Positions 1-10,700 are shown, numbered from the stretch's first letter. The stretch: 64,000 nt of DNA from Phalacrocorax aristotelis (GCF_949628215.1 NW_027441306.1:124001-188000), one strand, 5' to 3'. Program-made: numbers and translations. Notes: a model not told the origin generated them from the letters alone.

Positions 1-184
1 GGGCTGGGGGGTGGGCCGCTGGGTCCCGGGTAAAGCCCCGAGGAGGGCTGCGGCGGGGCAGCGCCGGGTCGGAGCGGAGCTGTGGGGAGAGCGAGGCTGT
101 GGTGAGGGCTCGGTGGGGGTTCCGGGTGCATCGGCGGGAGGGACGGTGCCCCGCAGGGTCAGAGAGCGGGAGGGCGGGCTCGCG

Positions 185-719
185 GCATTCCGGGAGCTGT
201 GGTGGTGCGGCTGTGGGCTGGGCGTGCGGCCGTGTTGTGGCGCAGAGCATGCCGGGAGCTGTGGTGGTGCGGCTGTGGGCTGGCCGGGCGGCCGTGTTGT
301 GGCGCAGAGCATGCCGGGAGCTGCAGTCCTTGCGCCGCGCGGCTGCCGGGCGGCCGTGTTGTGGCGCAGAGCATGCCGGGAGGTGTAGTCCTTGGGGCGC
401 GCGGCTGCCGGGCGGCCGTGTTGTGGCGCAGAGCATGCCGGGAGGTGTAGTCCTTGGGGCGCGCGGCTGCCGGGCGGCCGTGTTGTGGCGCAGAGCATGC
501 CGGGAGGCGTAGTCCTTGGGGCGCGCGGCTGCCGGGCGGCCGTGTTGTGTCGCAGAGCATGCCGGGAGCTGCAGTCCTTGTGGCGCGCGGCTGCGGTGCG
601 GCCGTGTTGTGGCGCAGAGCATGCCGGGAGGTGTAGTCCTTGGGGCGCGCGGCTGCCGGGCGGCCGTGTTGTGGCGCAGAGCATGCCGGGAGGTGTAGTC
701 CAGGCGCAGTGGCTGCCGG
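185..719 (+). repeat. 62-bp minisatellite, 9 units (B0)
   Basis: Units begin GCATKCCGGGAG at 185, 247, 309, 371, 433, 495, 557, 619 and 681, an exact 62-bp period. The first begins GCATTCC. Units at 185 and 247 carry GTGGTGGTGCGG where later units have GTAGTCC or CAGTCC. On the minus strand, units at 371, 433, 619 and 681 read ACTACACCTCCCGGCATGC, close to the ZNF143/THAP11 promoter motif; the unit at 495 reads ACTACG; units at 309 and 557 have ACTGCAG and lose the ACTACA half. The last unit diverges after GTAGTCC. This is the longest array in the window. Confidence 0.96.
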
Positions 720-945
720 CGCTGTCACGTGGTTCGCCGGGGCGTGGCGGGAGGCGCGGTCTTCCGGTGCTCGGGTGCCGGGCGGCCGTGCCGCGTACGG
801 TACGCGCGGTGTATTTGGGGTTGGATTCGTGTTGATTTCTGGGGGCTTGCGGGTGCGGCCGCTCCCCGAGAAGCGGTGAGTTCCCGGGAGCTGACAGAAG
901 GGAAGAGGGAAAGGAGGAGGACGGTGACGTTTTCCCCGTGCCCAG
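720..945 (+). promoter_or_regulatory. CpG-island promoter-like cluster (B0)
   Basis: Directly after the ZNF143-like minisatellite are an E-box CACGTG (726-731), an ETS/GABP-type CTTCCGG (761-767; the minus strand reads ACCGGAAG, better than the GCCGGAAG of other copies) and a CRE-like TGACGT (925-930). A 5' splice-site sequence GTGAGT starts at 876. No TATA box is evident. The combination is typical of TATA-less CpG-island promoters; promoter function is inferred. Confidence 0.5.
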
Positions 946-1822
946 GGCGCAGATGATGGCCGCCTCCCCGGCTCGCCGGAGCTCCCGCTCAGCGTCCCCT
1001 TGCCCCCCCCTTGCCCCGTGCGCCTGCCCCCAGCCCCGGCACCTCCCCTGCAGCGTGCCGCGTAGCCCTTGGCCGCCCCCAGGCCCTGTCGTGAAGGCAG
1101 CGAGCCGGCCCTCAAGCGCACTGGATTCCCCCTCGGCGCAGGGGCCCTTAGCAGTAGCGCGGGGAAGGGGCGGTGTGTCCAGAAGCCCCTGCGCAAGGAG
1201 AGACTTTGGCCAGGGTCGATCGACGGTAATGACGGTCGCTGTTTCTTCTTTCCCTCTCCCAGAGACCGTGCTGAGGACGTGGTTGTCTGTCCTTCCCCCG
1301 GGGATGCCGTTGACTGCGGCCGTCTCAGGCTCGCGTGGCTTCTCTCTGCCCGGCCTCGCCGTCCTTGCAGCGCAGGGCCGAAAAGGGATAGACAAAGCCC
1401 TTCCTGGCTGTGGAGAGGAGCTGCCTCGGCTGAAGCTGGAGACGCCAACGAAAGGTAAAGCAGAAGAAACTGAAGGCGCTCTGGCTGCCAGCTGCTTTCC
1501 TGCTGCAGGCAAGAGAGAGCCTGTCCCTGCAGGTGAGGGAGGAAGGATCCCCCTTCATAGCCCGCAGCGGGCCAGGCCACCAACGTGCACCGCAGGGTCT
1601 GTACGCGTAACCCGCAGTTCGGTACGGGTGTGTAGGGCACGAGTGAGCTAGGCTACGTGCCTAGGAAGCCTCATCTCGTAAGAGCTGTAAGACACCCCCG
1701 TGTTCTCTTCAGGTGGACGTCGGCCTAGAGTCTGGAGCTGCAGAAGAGGCAGGGAGGAGAGGAGGGGAAAGAAGCATGTGAACGGCTAAATTGTGCCAGC
1801 AGCGCTGAGAGCGAGAGTTGCG
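946..1822 (+). other. Candidate spliced transcript, B0 into A1
   Basis: Exon-like parts bounded by splice consensus: donor GTGAGT at 876, acceptor ending CAG at 945, exon 946-1454 (donor GTAAAG), 24-nt microexon 1509-1532, last exon 1713-1822 (acceptor TTCTCTTCAG, donor GTGAGT). Translation from ATG 953 stays open through the join and stops at TAA 1787-1789, giving 192 residues, or 200 with the microexon. Relative to B1 it has one Pro for Ala change and, from the GGACGT in the last exon, Arg for Gly. No known domain is recognised. It could equally be a non-coding RNA. Confidence 0.25.
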
Positions 1823-4668
1823 GTGAGTCCTGGGCCAGTGGGGCCCCGTTGCCTCTCTTGTACGTCCTGGGCCCTCCCTGTCTCTCCCCCGGCCCCCTCT
1901 CTTTCCTTACCTGCTGCAAAATTATTTTTTTTTTGCGCCCCCCCCGCACCTTCTTTCTCCGTCTCGCTCTGAGTGGCTCCCTGCCTCCCTGTCTTTTCAG
2001 TCCTCCCTCTCTCTTTCCTGTAGCCTGTGGCTACTTGTTCTTTCTCCGCCTCTCTCTGCCTGGCTCTGGCTCCGTTTTTATTTTTTTACTCCTCCTGCTC
2101 TGTCCTGTAGCCTGTCGGTATTTTTGTCTTTCTCTGGCTCTCTCGGTCTGACTCCCTGTGTTACCGAAAAACGCGGTAAAATCGGAAACAACTCCTCAAG
2201 ACCAATTTAGTATTAAAGAGCAGGCATTCTTTATTCACAGCGCCGGATGCACGGGGGATCGCTCCTCCTGGCGTGCGTACCTCATGCACCTTTCCCGTTC
2301 AATTTGTAGATCAAAATTTTACGTATTCATACGTATTCATTATTGTCCTGTCTGCTGATCGGTACAAACTTGCTCGTTCCGTATGTAAATCGCTGCGCAG
2401 GCTCGGTGGTGGTCCGTGAGTCGGTGGTCGCGATCTCCCCCTGCCAGAATTGCCTTTTACCTTCTTGGCTGTTAATCTTGGCAGTCTTGGCTAGTTCTCT
2501 CAGTCCGCTCCACGAAACCGCGTTTTGTCGTCCTTTTCTGACAGAAGCACGTTGTCTGTTGTTCTGCTGACGTTAACGATCGCCTAGGGACTAAAATGCA
2601 GATCAACAGGTGCGCTGATTCGTACGCTCCATGTTCCCGTAATGGAACACCGTCTCTGGTTGGCTGATTTCATCGCTTTGGTTACACCTGTTCCTGTTGT
2701 TCAGTTTCTTCTTTTTTGGCTTTGTGTGATTCTCTCTGTGATTCTGTTTTTCTCTGCCTCGCTTTTCCCAGCTCCCCGTCCCTCACTTGGAATGCCCGTT
2801 GTCCTTCACCAGCTCACTCTCCCTTGGTTGCCATCCCCGTTTCTGAATTCCTCCTGCTTTGCCACGTAGCCCGTGACTTTTTTCTTAATCTCTCTCTGTC
2901 TGCCTCAACGCTCCCCCCGCGCTTTTTCATTCGTCTGCTCTGCTCTGCACCCTGCTACTGTTCTTGCCTTTCTGAGTTCTTCTCTGTCGAGCTCCCTTTC
3001 CCTATTTGTGAATTCCTGTTCTTCCTGCAGCCACCGCTGTTCCCTGTGACCTCCGTCTCTCTCTGTCCAGCTCCCTGTCCCTAGGTTTTAATCCCTGCCT
3101 CTGCCCGCTGTAGCCCGTCTAGGTTTTTCTCTCGGCCTCTCTCTCTGTCCGGCTCCCTCTCTCTGTGTTCTAATTCCACGTTCTCTGTCACGTAGACCCG
3201 TGCTATTTGTTTGTCCTCATCTCTCTCTGTCCAGCTCCTTGCTGCGATGTTTTATTTCTTCCCTCTCTGTCTGTCTTTGTAGCCCGTTGCCGTTGTTGTT
3301 TTTTTTTTTTTTCCCACTTGTTTCTTCATGTGTCTCTGTCTGCCTCCCAGTGCCTGATCTTTAATTCCTCCTTCCCTGTAGGCCGCTGTTCCTTTTTTCC
3401 ATTCTACGTTGTGTTCTCTTTGGTCTGCTGTTCTTATTCATCGATTCCCTCCTCGCTGCCCTGTGGCTTGTCCCCATTTATTGTTGCCTCTCTCTCCCTC
3501 TCTCTGGCTTCTTGCCCCTGTTTTTAAAATTCCTCCCTCTCTTCTCTCTTCCCTGTTGGCCGTGTGATCTTCAGCCTTTCTCCACCTCTTTCTGCCCAGC
3601 TCTCTGCGTCTATTCATTAATTCTTCCCTCTCTGCCCTGTAGCCTGTAGCTTCTGTCCTTTCTCCATCTTGCTGTCTCTGGCTTCCCCGTGACCCTCTTT
3701 TAGAATTGTTTCTCTCTTCTCTCTGTACGCATTGCGATTCCTTTTGCTCTCCATCTCCCTTTGTTTTGGTGTTTTTTTTGTTGTTTTTCTGGCTCCCTGT
3801 CCCTAATTGTTAATTCTCTGCCTTCTCATGCTCTGTACCACGTAGCCCCATGGTTTGTTTTGTGGTGTTCCCTCCCCGGCCCCTTCCCTCCGTCGTTGGC
3901 CGTCTCGGCTCCCTGTCCCCGTGGCTTCATTCTTCCCTTTCTGCCCTGTTCTTGTCGCTTATCTTGTCTGTCTCCATCTCGCTCGGTCCAGCTTCCTGCC
4001 CCTGTTCTTCTTTCCTCCCTCGCTGTCGTGCTGCCTGCCCCAGGTTCTTTGTGCGTCTCCAGCCTGCTCCTCATCCTTCTTTGTTGGTCTGTGTCCTGCT
4101 CTTCCCCTCTCTCTGCTGCTTTTATCTCCACCTCCGTCAGGCTCCCTGTCCTCCTCTGGCCGTCCTGTTCCCTGCCTCGTGCCTTCTCACTACACGCACA
4201 CACGCCCCCCCCGCCCCCGTCCAGCCGGATGCTGCTCTTCTCTCCTCCTACTGTCCTGTGCCCTGCTCCTCACCTTTGGTGGCCTCCCCCTCTGCCCAGC
4301 AGCCCGTCGCTCCAGGAGCCAGGCGACGGACGGTCCGTTCCCTGCCAAACCGGGACAAGCGCGTGCCGTGGCTTAGCCCCAGCTGGCTATTCTGCACCAG
4401 GGAGCTGCTTGCTCGCTCCACCCTCAGTGGGCTGGGGGAGAGAGCTGGAAGGGTAAAAGTGAGAAAAATCATGGGTTGAGATCAAGACGGTTTAATAGGT
4501 AAAGCAAAAGCTGTGCGTGGAAGCAAAGCAAGGAATTAATTCGCTCCTCCTTTTCGGCGGGCAGGTGTTGAGCTGTTTCTGGGAAAGCAGGGCTCTGTCA
4601 TGTGTAACGGTTAGTTAGGAAGAGAAATGCCGTAGCCCCCAAGGACTCCCCCTTCTTCCCACAGTTGG
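1609..4668 (+). repeat. Module A1 (3,060 bp, followed by A2)
   Basis: Contents: left segment 1609-1712; exon-like segment 1713-1822; pyrimidine-rich block 1823-2158, interrupted by a solo LTR (2159-2686), resuming to about 4390; truncated bird-type repeat to 4660; 8-bp junction filler ACAGTTGG 4661-4668. The block contains a decayed ~85-bp repeat with CTGTAGCC-like marks near 2018, 2105, 2864, 3108, 3190, 3278, 3376, 3637 and 3839. Private changes include CTCATGCACC in the LTR, CCCCATGG near 3846 and GGCTATTCTGC near 4384. It shares GAGAGTTGCG and GTGAATTCCTG with A14 and A16 despite lying 48 kb away. No credible protein gene is contained. Confidence 0.96.
2159..2686 (-). mobile_element. Solo LTR, minus strand (in A1)
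   Basis: The 528-bp element runs from TGTTACCG to GGTTACA on the plus strand, so on its own strand it begins TGTAACC and ends GGTAACA: imperfect inverted ends with canonical TG...CA. It is flanked by the 4-bp direct repeat CCTG (2155-2158 and 2687-2690), read as a target-site duplication, and it splits the ~85-bp satellite, which resumes on both sides. A polyadenylation signal AATAAA lies on the minus strand at 2230-2235, about 70 bp from the 3' end, as expected for R/U5. A direct 10-bp duplication (ACGTATTCAT twice) lies near 2320-2339. No retroviral genes remain next to it. The family is not recognised; class is inferred from structure only. Confidence 0.82.
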
Positions 4669-7600
4669 AACCCGCAGTTCGGTACGGGTGTGTAGGGCAC
4701 GAGCGAGCTAGGCTACGTGCCGAGGAAGCCTCATCTCGTAAGAGCTGTAAGACACCCCCGTGTTCTCTTCAGGTGGAGGTCGGCCTAGAGTCTGGAGCTG
4801 CAGAAGAGGCAGGGAGGAGAGGAGGGGAAAGAAGCATGTGAACGGCTAAATTGTGCCAGCAGCGCTGAGAGCGAGAGTCGCGGTGAGTCCTGGGCCAGTG
4901 GGGCCCCGTTGCCTCTCTTGTACGTCCTGGGCCCTCCCTGTCTCTCCCCCGGCCCCCTCTCTTTCCTTACCTGCCGCAAAATTATTTTTTTTTGCGCCCC
5001 CCCCCCCGCACCTTCTTTCTCCGTCTCGCTCTGAGTGGCTCCCTGCCTCCCCGTCTTTTCAGTCCTCCCTCTCTCTGTCCTGTAGCCTGTGGCTACTTGT
5101 TCTTTCTCCGCCTCTCTCTGCCTGGCTCTGGCTCCGTTTTTATTTTTTTACTCCTCCTGCTCTGTCCTGTAGCCTGTCGGTATTTTTGTCTTTCTCTGGC
5201 TCTCTCGGTCTGACTCCCTGTGTTACCGAAAAACGCGGTAAAATCGGAAACAACTCCTCAAGGCCAATTTAGTATTAAAGAGCAGGCATTCTTTATTCAC
5301 GGCGCCGGATGCACGGGGGATCGCTCCTCGTGGCGTGCGTACCTCACGCACCTTTCCCGTTCAATTTGTAGATCAAAATTTTACGTATTCATACGTATTC
5401 ATTATTGTCCTGTCTGCTGATCGGTACAAACTTGCTCGTTCCGTATGTAAATCGCTGCGCAGGCTCGGTGGTGGTCCGTGAGTCGGTGGTCGCGATCTCC
5501 CCCTGCCAGAATTGCCTTTTACCTTCTTGGCTGTTAATCTTGGCAGTCTTGGCTAGTTCTCTCAGTCCGCTCCACGAAACCGCGTTTTGTCGTCCTTTTC
5601 TGACAGAAGCACGTTGTCTGTTGTTCTGCTGACGTTAACGATCGCCTAGGGACTAAAATGCAGATCAACAGGTGCGCTGATTCGTACGCTCCATGTTCCC
5701 GTAATGGAACACCGTCTCTGGTTGGCTGATTTCATCGCTTTGGTTACACCTGTTCCTGTTGTTCAGTTTCTTCTTTTTTGGCTTTGTGTGATTCTCTCTG
5801 TGATTCTGTTTTTCTCTGCCTCGCTTTTCCCAGCTCCCCGTCCCTCACTTGGAATGCCCGTTGTCCTTCACCAGCTCACTCTCCCTTGGTTGCCATCCCC
5901 GTTTCTGAATTCCTCCTGCTTTGCCACGTAGCCCGTGACTTTTTTCTTAATCTCTCTCTGTCTGCCTCAACGCTCCCCCCGCGCTTTTTCATTCGTCTGC
6001 TCTGCTCTGCACCCTGCTACTGTTCTTGCCTTTCTGAGTTCTTCTCTGTCGAGCTCCCTTTCCCTATTTGTGGATTCCTGTTCTTCCTGCAGCCACCGCT
6101 GTTCCCTGTGACCTCCGTCTCTCTCTGTCCAGCTCCCTGTCCCTAGGTTTTAATCCCTGCCTCTGCCCGCTGTAGCCCGTCTAGGTTTTTCTCTCGGCCT
6201 CTCTCTCTGTCCGGCTCCCTCTCTCTGTGTTCTAATTCCACGTTCTCTGTCACGTAGACCCGTGCTATTTGTTTGTCCTCATCTCTCTCTGTCCAGCTCC
6301 TTGCTGCGATGTTTTATTTCTTCCCTCTCTGTCTGTCTTTGTAGCCCGTTGCCGTTGTGGTTTTTTTTTTTTTTCCCACTTGTTTCTTCATGTGTCTCTG
6401 TCTGCCTCCCAGTGCCTGATCTTTAATTCCTCCTTCCCTGTAGGCCGCTGTTCCTTTTTTCCATTCTACGTTGTGTTCTCTTTGGTCTGCTGTTCTTATT
6501 CATCGATTCCCTCCTCGCTGCCCTGTGGCTTGTCCCCATTTATTGTTGCCTCTCTCTCCCTCTCTCTGGCTTCTTGCCCCTGTTTTTAAAATTCCTCCCT
6601 CTCTTCTCTCTTCCCTGTTGGCCGTGTGATCTTCAGCCTTTCTCCACCTCTTTCTGCCCAGCTCTCTGCGTCTATTCATTAATTCTTCCCTCTCTGCCCT
6701 GTAGCCTGTAGCTTCTGTCCTTTCTCCATCTTGCTGTCTCTGGCTTCCCCGTGACCCTCTTTTAGAATTGTTTCTCTCTTCTCTCTGTACGCATTGCGAT
6801 TCCTTTTGCTCTCCATCTCCCTTTGTTTTGGTGTTTTTTTTGTTGTTTTTCTGGCTCCCTGTCCCTAATTGTTAATTCTCTGCCTTCTCATGCTCTGTAC
6901 CACGTAGCCCCGTGGTTTGTTTTGTGGTGTTCCCTCCCCGGCCCCTTCCCTCCGTCGTTGGCTGTCTCGGCTCCCTGTCCCCGTGGCTTCATTCTTCCCT
7001 TTCTGCCCTGTTCTTGTCGCTTATCTTGTCTGTCTCCATCTCGCTCGGTCCAGCTTCCTGCCCCTGTTCTTCTTTCCTCCCTCGCTGTCGTGCTGCCTGC
7101 CCCAGGTTCTTTGTGCGTCTCCAGCCTGCTCCTCATCCTTCTTTGTTGGTCTGTGTCCTGCTCTTCCCCTCTCTCTGCTGCTTTTATCTCCACCTCCGTC
7201 AGGCTCCCTGTCCTCCTCTGGCCGTCCTGTTCCCTGCCTCGTGCCTTCTCACTACACGCACACACGCCCCCCCCGCCCCCGTCCAGCCGGATGCTGCTCT
7301 TCTCTCCTCCTACTGTCCTGTGCCCTGCTCCTCACCTTTGGTGGCCTCCCCCTCTGCCCAGCAGCCCGTCGCTCCAGGAGCCAGGCGACGGACGGTCCGT
7401 TCCCTGCCAAACCGGGACAAGCGCGTGCCGTGGCTTAGCCTCAGCTGGCAACTCTGCACCAGGGAGCTGCTTGCTCGCTCCACCCTCAGTGGGCTGGGGG
7501 AGAGAGCTGGAAGGGTAAAAGTGAGAAAAATCATGGGTTGAGATCAAGACGGTTTAATAGGTAAAGCAAAAGCTGTGCGTGGAAGCAAAGCAAGGAATTA

Positions 7601-7730
7601 ATTCGCTCCTCCTTTTCGGCGGGCAGGTGTTGAGCTGTTTCTGGGAAAGCAGGGCTCTGTCATGTGTAACGGTTAGTTAGGAAGAGAAATGCCGTAGCCC
7701 CCAAGGACTCCCCCTTCTTCCCACAGTTGG
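4669..7730 (+). repeat. Module A2 (3,062 bp, followed by A3)
   Basis: Exon-like segment at 4773-4882 without a B module before it, so it would be an orphan last exon. A long C-tract follows GCG at about 4995. Private change GCCGAGGAAG near 4720 (other copies GCCTAGGAAG). The LTR carries CTCCTCGTGG, shared with A3 and A15. Pyrimidine-rich repeat fills 4883-7450 apart from the LTR. Junction filler ACAGTTGG at 7723-7730. Confidence 0.96.
5221..5748 (-). mobile_element. Solo LTR copy (in A2)
   Basis: Same 528-bp length and ends as the A1 copy, with CCTG flanks. Polyadenylation signal intact (minus-strand AATAAA at 5292-5297). Carries the GGCCAATT variant near its 3' end. Confidence 0.8.
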
Positions 7731-10700
7731 AACCCGCAGTTCGGTACGGGCGTGTAGTGCACGAGCGAGCTAGGCTACGTGCCTAGGAAGCCTCATCTCG
7801 TAAGAGCTGTAAGACACCCCCGTGTTCTCTTCAGGTGGAGGTCGGCCTAGAGTCTGGAGCTGCAGAAGAGGCAGGGAGGAGAGGAGGGGAAAGAAGCATG
7901 TGAACGGCTAAATTGTGCCAGCATCGCTGAGAGCGAGAGTCGCGGTGAGTCCTGGGCCAGTGGGGCCCCGTTGCCTCTCTTGTACGTCCTGGGCCCTCCC
8001 TGTCTCTCCCCCGGCCCCCTCTCTTTCCTTACCTGCTGCAAAATTATTTTTTTTTTGCGCCCCCCCCGCACCTTCTTTCTCCGTCTCGCTCTGAGTGGCT
8101 CCCTGCCTCCCCGTCTTTTCAGTCCTCCCTCTCTCTGTCCTGTAGCCTGTGGCTACTTGTTCTTTCTCCGCCTCTCTCTGCCTGGCTCTGGCTCCGTTTT
8201 TATTTTTTTACTCCTCCTGCTCTGTCCTGTAGCCTGTCGGTATTTTTGTCTTTCTCTGGCTCTCTCGGTCTGACTCCCTGTGTTACCGAAAAACGCGGTA
8301 AAATCGGAAACAACTCCTCAAGGCCAATTTAGTATTAAAGAGCAGGCATTCTTTATTCACGGCGCCGGATGCACGGGGGATCGCTCCTCGTGGCGTGCGT
8401 ACCTCACGCACCTTTCCCGTTCAATTTGTAGATCAAAATTTTACGTATTCATACGTATTCATTATTGTCCTGTCTGCTGATCGGTACAAACTTGCTCGTT
8501 CCGTATGTAAATCGCTGCGCAGGCTCGGTGGTGGTCCGTGAGTCGGTGGTCGCGATCTCCCCCTGCCAGAATTGCCTTTTACCTTCTTGGCTGTTAATCT
8601 TGGCAGTCTTGGCTAGTTCTCTCAGTCCGCTCCACGAAACCGCGTTTTGTCGTCCTTTTCTGACAGAAGCACGTTGTCTGTTGTTCTGCTGACGTTAACG
8701 ATCGCCTAGGGACTAAAATGCAGATCAACAGGTGCGCTGATTCGTACGCTCCATGTTCCCGTAATGGAACACCGTCTCTGGTTGGCTGATTTCATCGCTT
8801 TGGTTACACCTGTTCCTGTTGTTCAGTTTCTTCTTTTTTGGCTTTGTGTGATTCTCTCTGTGATTCTGTTTTTCTCTGCCTCACTTTTCCCAGCTCCCCG
8901 TCCCTCACTTGGAATGCCCGTTGTCCTTCACCAGCTCACTCTCCCTTGGTTGCCATCCCCGTTTCTGAATTCCTCCTGCTTTGCCACGTAGCCCGTGACT
9001 TTTTTCTTAATCTCTCTCTGTCTGCCTCAACGCTCCCCCCGCGCTTTTTCATTCGTCTGCTCTGCTCTGCACCCTGCTACTGTTCTTGCCTTTCTGAGTT
9101 CTTCTCTGTCGAGCTCCCTTTCCCTATTTGTGGATTCCTGTTCTTCCTGCAGCCACCGCTGTTCCCTGTGACCTCCGTCTCTCTCTGTCCAGCTCCCTGT
9201 CCCTAGGTTTTAATCCCTGCCTCTGCCCGCTGTAGCCCGTCTAGGTTTTTCTCTCGGCCTCTCTCTCTGTCCGGCTCCCTCTCTCTGTGTTCTAATTCCA
9301 CGTTCTCTGTCACGTAGACCCGTGCTATTTGTTTGTCCTCATCTCTCTCTGTCCAGCTCCTTGCTGCGATGTTTTATTTCTTCCCTCTCTGTCTGTCTTT
9401 GTAGCCCGTTGCCGTTGTTGGTTTTGTTTTTTTTTTTCCCACTTGTTTCTTCATGTGTCTCTGTCTGCCTCCCAGTGCCTGATCTTTAATTCCTCCTTCC
9501 CTGTTGGGCCGCTGTTCCTTTTTTCCATTCTACGTTGTGTTCTCTTTGGTCTGCTGTTCTTATTCATCGATTCCCTCCTCGCTGCCCTGTGGCTTGTCCC
9601 CATTTATTGTTGCCTCTCTCTCCCTCTCTCTGGCTTCTTGCCCCTGTTTTTAAAATTCCTCCCTCTCTTCTCTCTTCCCTGTTGGCCGTGTGATCTTCAG
9701 CCTTTCTCCACCTCTTTCTGCCCAGCTCTCTGCGTCTATTCATTAATTCTTCCCTCTCTGCCCTGTAGCCTGTAGCTTCTGTCCTTTCTCCATCTTGCTG
9801 TCTCTGGCTTCCCCGTGACCCTCTTTTAGAATTGTTTCTCTCTTCTCTCTGTACGCATTGCGATTCCTTTTGCTCTCCATCTCCCTTTGTTTTGGTGTTT
9901 TTTTTGTTGTTTTTCTGGCTCCCTGTCCCTAATTGTTAATTCTCTGCCTTCTCATGCTCTGTACCACGTAGCCCCGTGGTTTGTTTTGTGGTGTTCCCTC
10001 CCCGGCCCCTTCCCTCCGTCGTTGGCTGTCTCGGCTCCCTGTCCCCGTGGCTTCATTCTTCCCTTTCTGCCCTGTTCTTGTCGCTTATCTTGTCTGTCTC
10101 CATCTCGCTCGGTCCAGCTTCCTGCCCCTGTTCTTCTTTCCTCCCTCGCTGTCGTGCTGCCTGCCCCAGGTTCTTTGTGCGTCTCCAGCCTGCTCCTCTT
10201 CCTTCTTTGTTGGTCTGTGTCCTGCTCTTCCCTCTTTCTGCTGCCTCTCTTCCCCTCTCTCTGCTGCTTTTATCTCCACCTCCGTCAGGCTCCCTGTCCT
10301 CCTCTGGCCGTCCTGTTCCCTGCCTCGTGCCTTCTCACTACACGCACACACGCCCCCCCCGCCCCCGTCCAGCCGGATGCTGCTCTTCTCTCCTCCTACT
10401 GTCCTGTGCCCTGCTCCTCACCTTTGGTGGCCTCCCCCTCTGCCCAGCAGCCCGTCGCTCCAGGAGCCAGGCGACGGACGGTCCGTTCCCTGCCAAACCG
10501 GGACAAGCGCGTGCCGTGGCTTAGCCTCAGCTGGCAACTCTGCACCAGGGAGCTGCTTGCTCGCTCCACCCTCAGTGGGCTGGGGGAGAGAGCTGGAAGG
10601 GTAAAAGTGAGAAAAATCATGGGTTGAGATCAAGACGGTTTAATAGGTAAAGCAAAAGCTGTGCGTGGAAGCAAAGCAAGGAATTAATTCGCTCCTCCTT

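Larger units (their letters stand above)
1..1608 (+). repeat. Module B0 (left-truncated by window)
   Basis: CpG-rich module. Its first base matches base 26812 of B1, so about 696 bp (bird-type repeat half and first GC-rich segment) lie outside the window. From there to its end it is 310 bp longer than B1, exactly five extra 62-bp minisatellite units. Contents: GC-rich leader 1-184, minisatellite 185-719, promoter-like motif cluster 720-945, exon-like segments from 946. It ends directly before the AACCCGCAGTTCGG sequence that opens every A module. Confidence 0.96.

Noticed and set aside
185..719. CRISPR array
   Set aside because: The 62-bp units are contiguous with no unique spacers, and the context is vertebrate.
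1..1608. B0 as a genuinely truncated array edge
   Set aside because: B0 is cut by the window start, not by unrelated flanking sequence, so nothing shows that the array ends there.
2158..2358. 66-codon frame inside the LTR
   Set aside because: It lies antisense to the LTR, uses GTG at the LTR edge as its start and has no recognisable family.
3761..4456. Plus-strand frame of 231 codons in every A, and overlapping frames of 209 and 173 codons
   Set aside because: Three overlapping frames in pyrimidine-rich satellite give Leu/Ser/Pro/Cys-rich low-complexity products. They follow base composition and were copied with the module.
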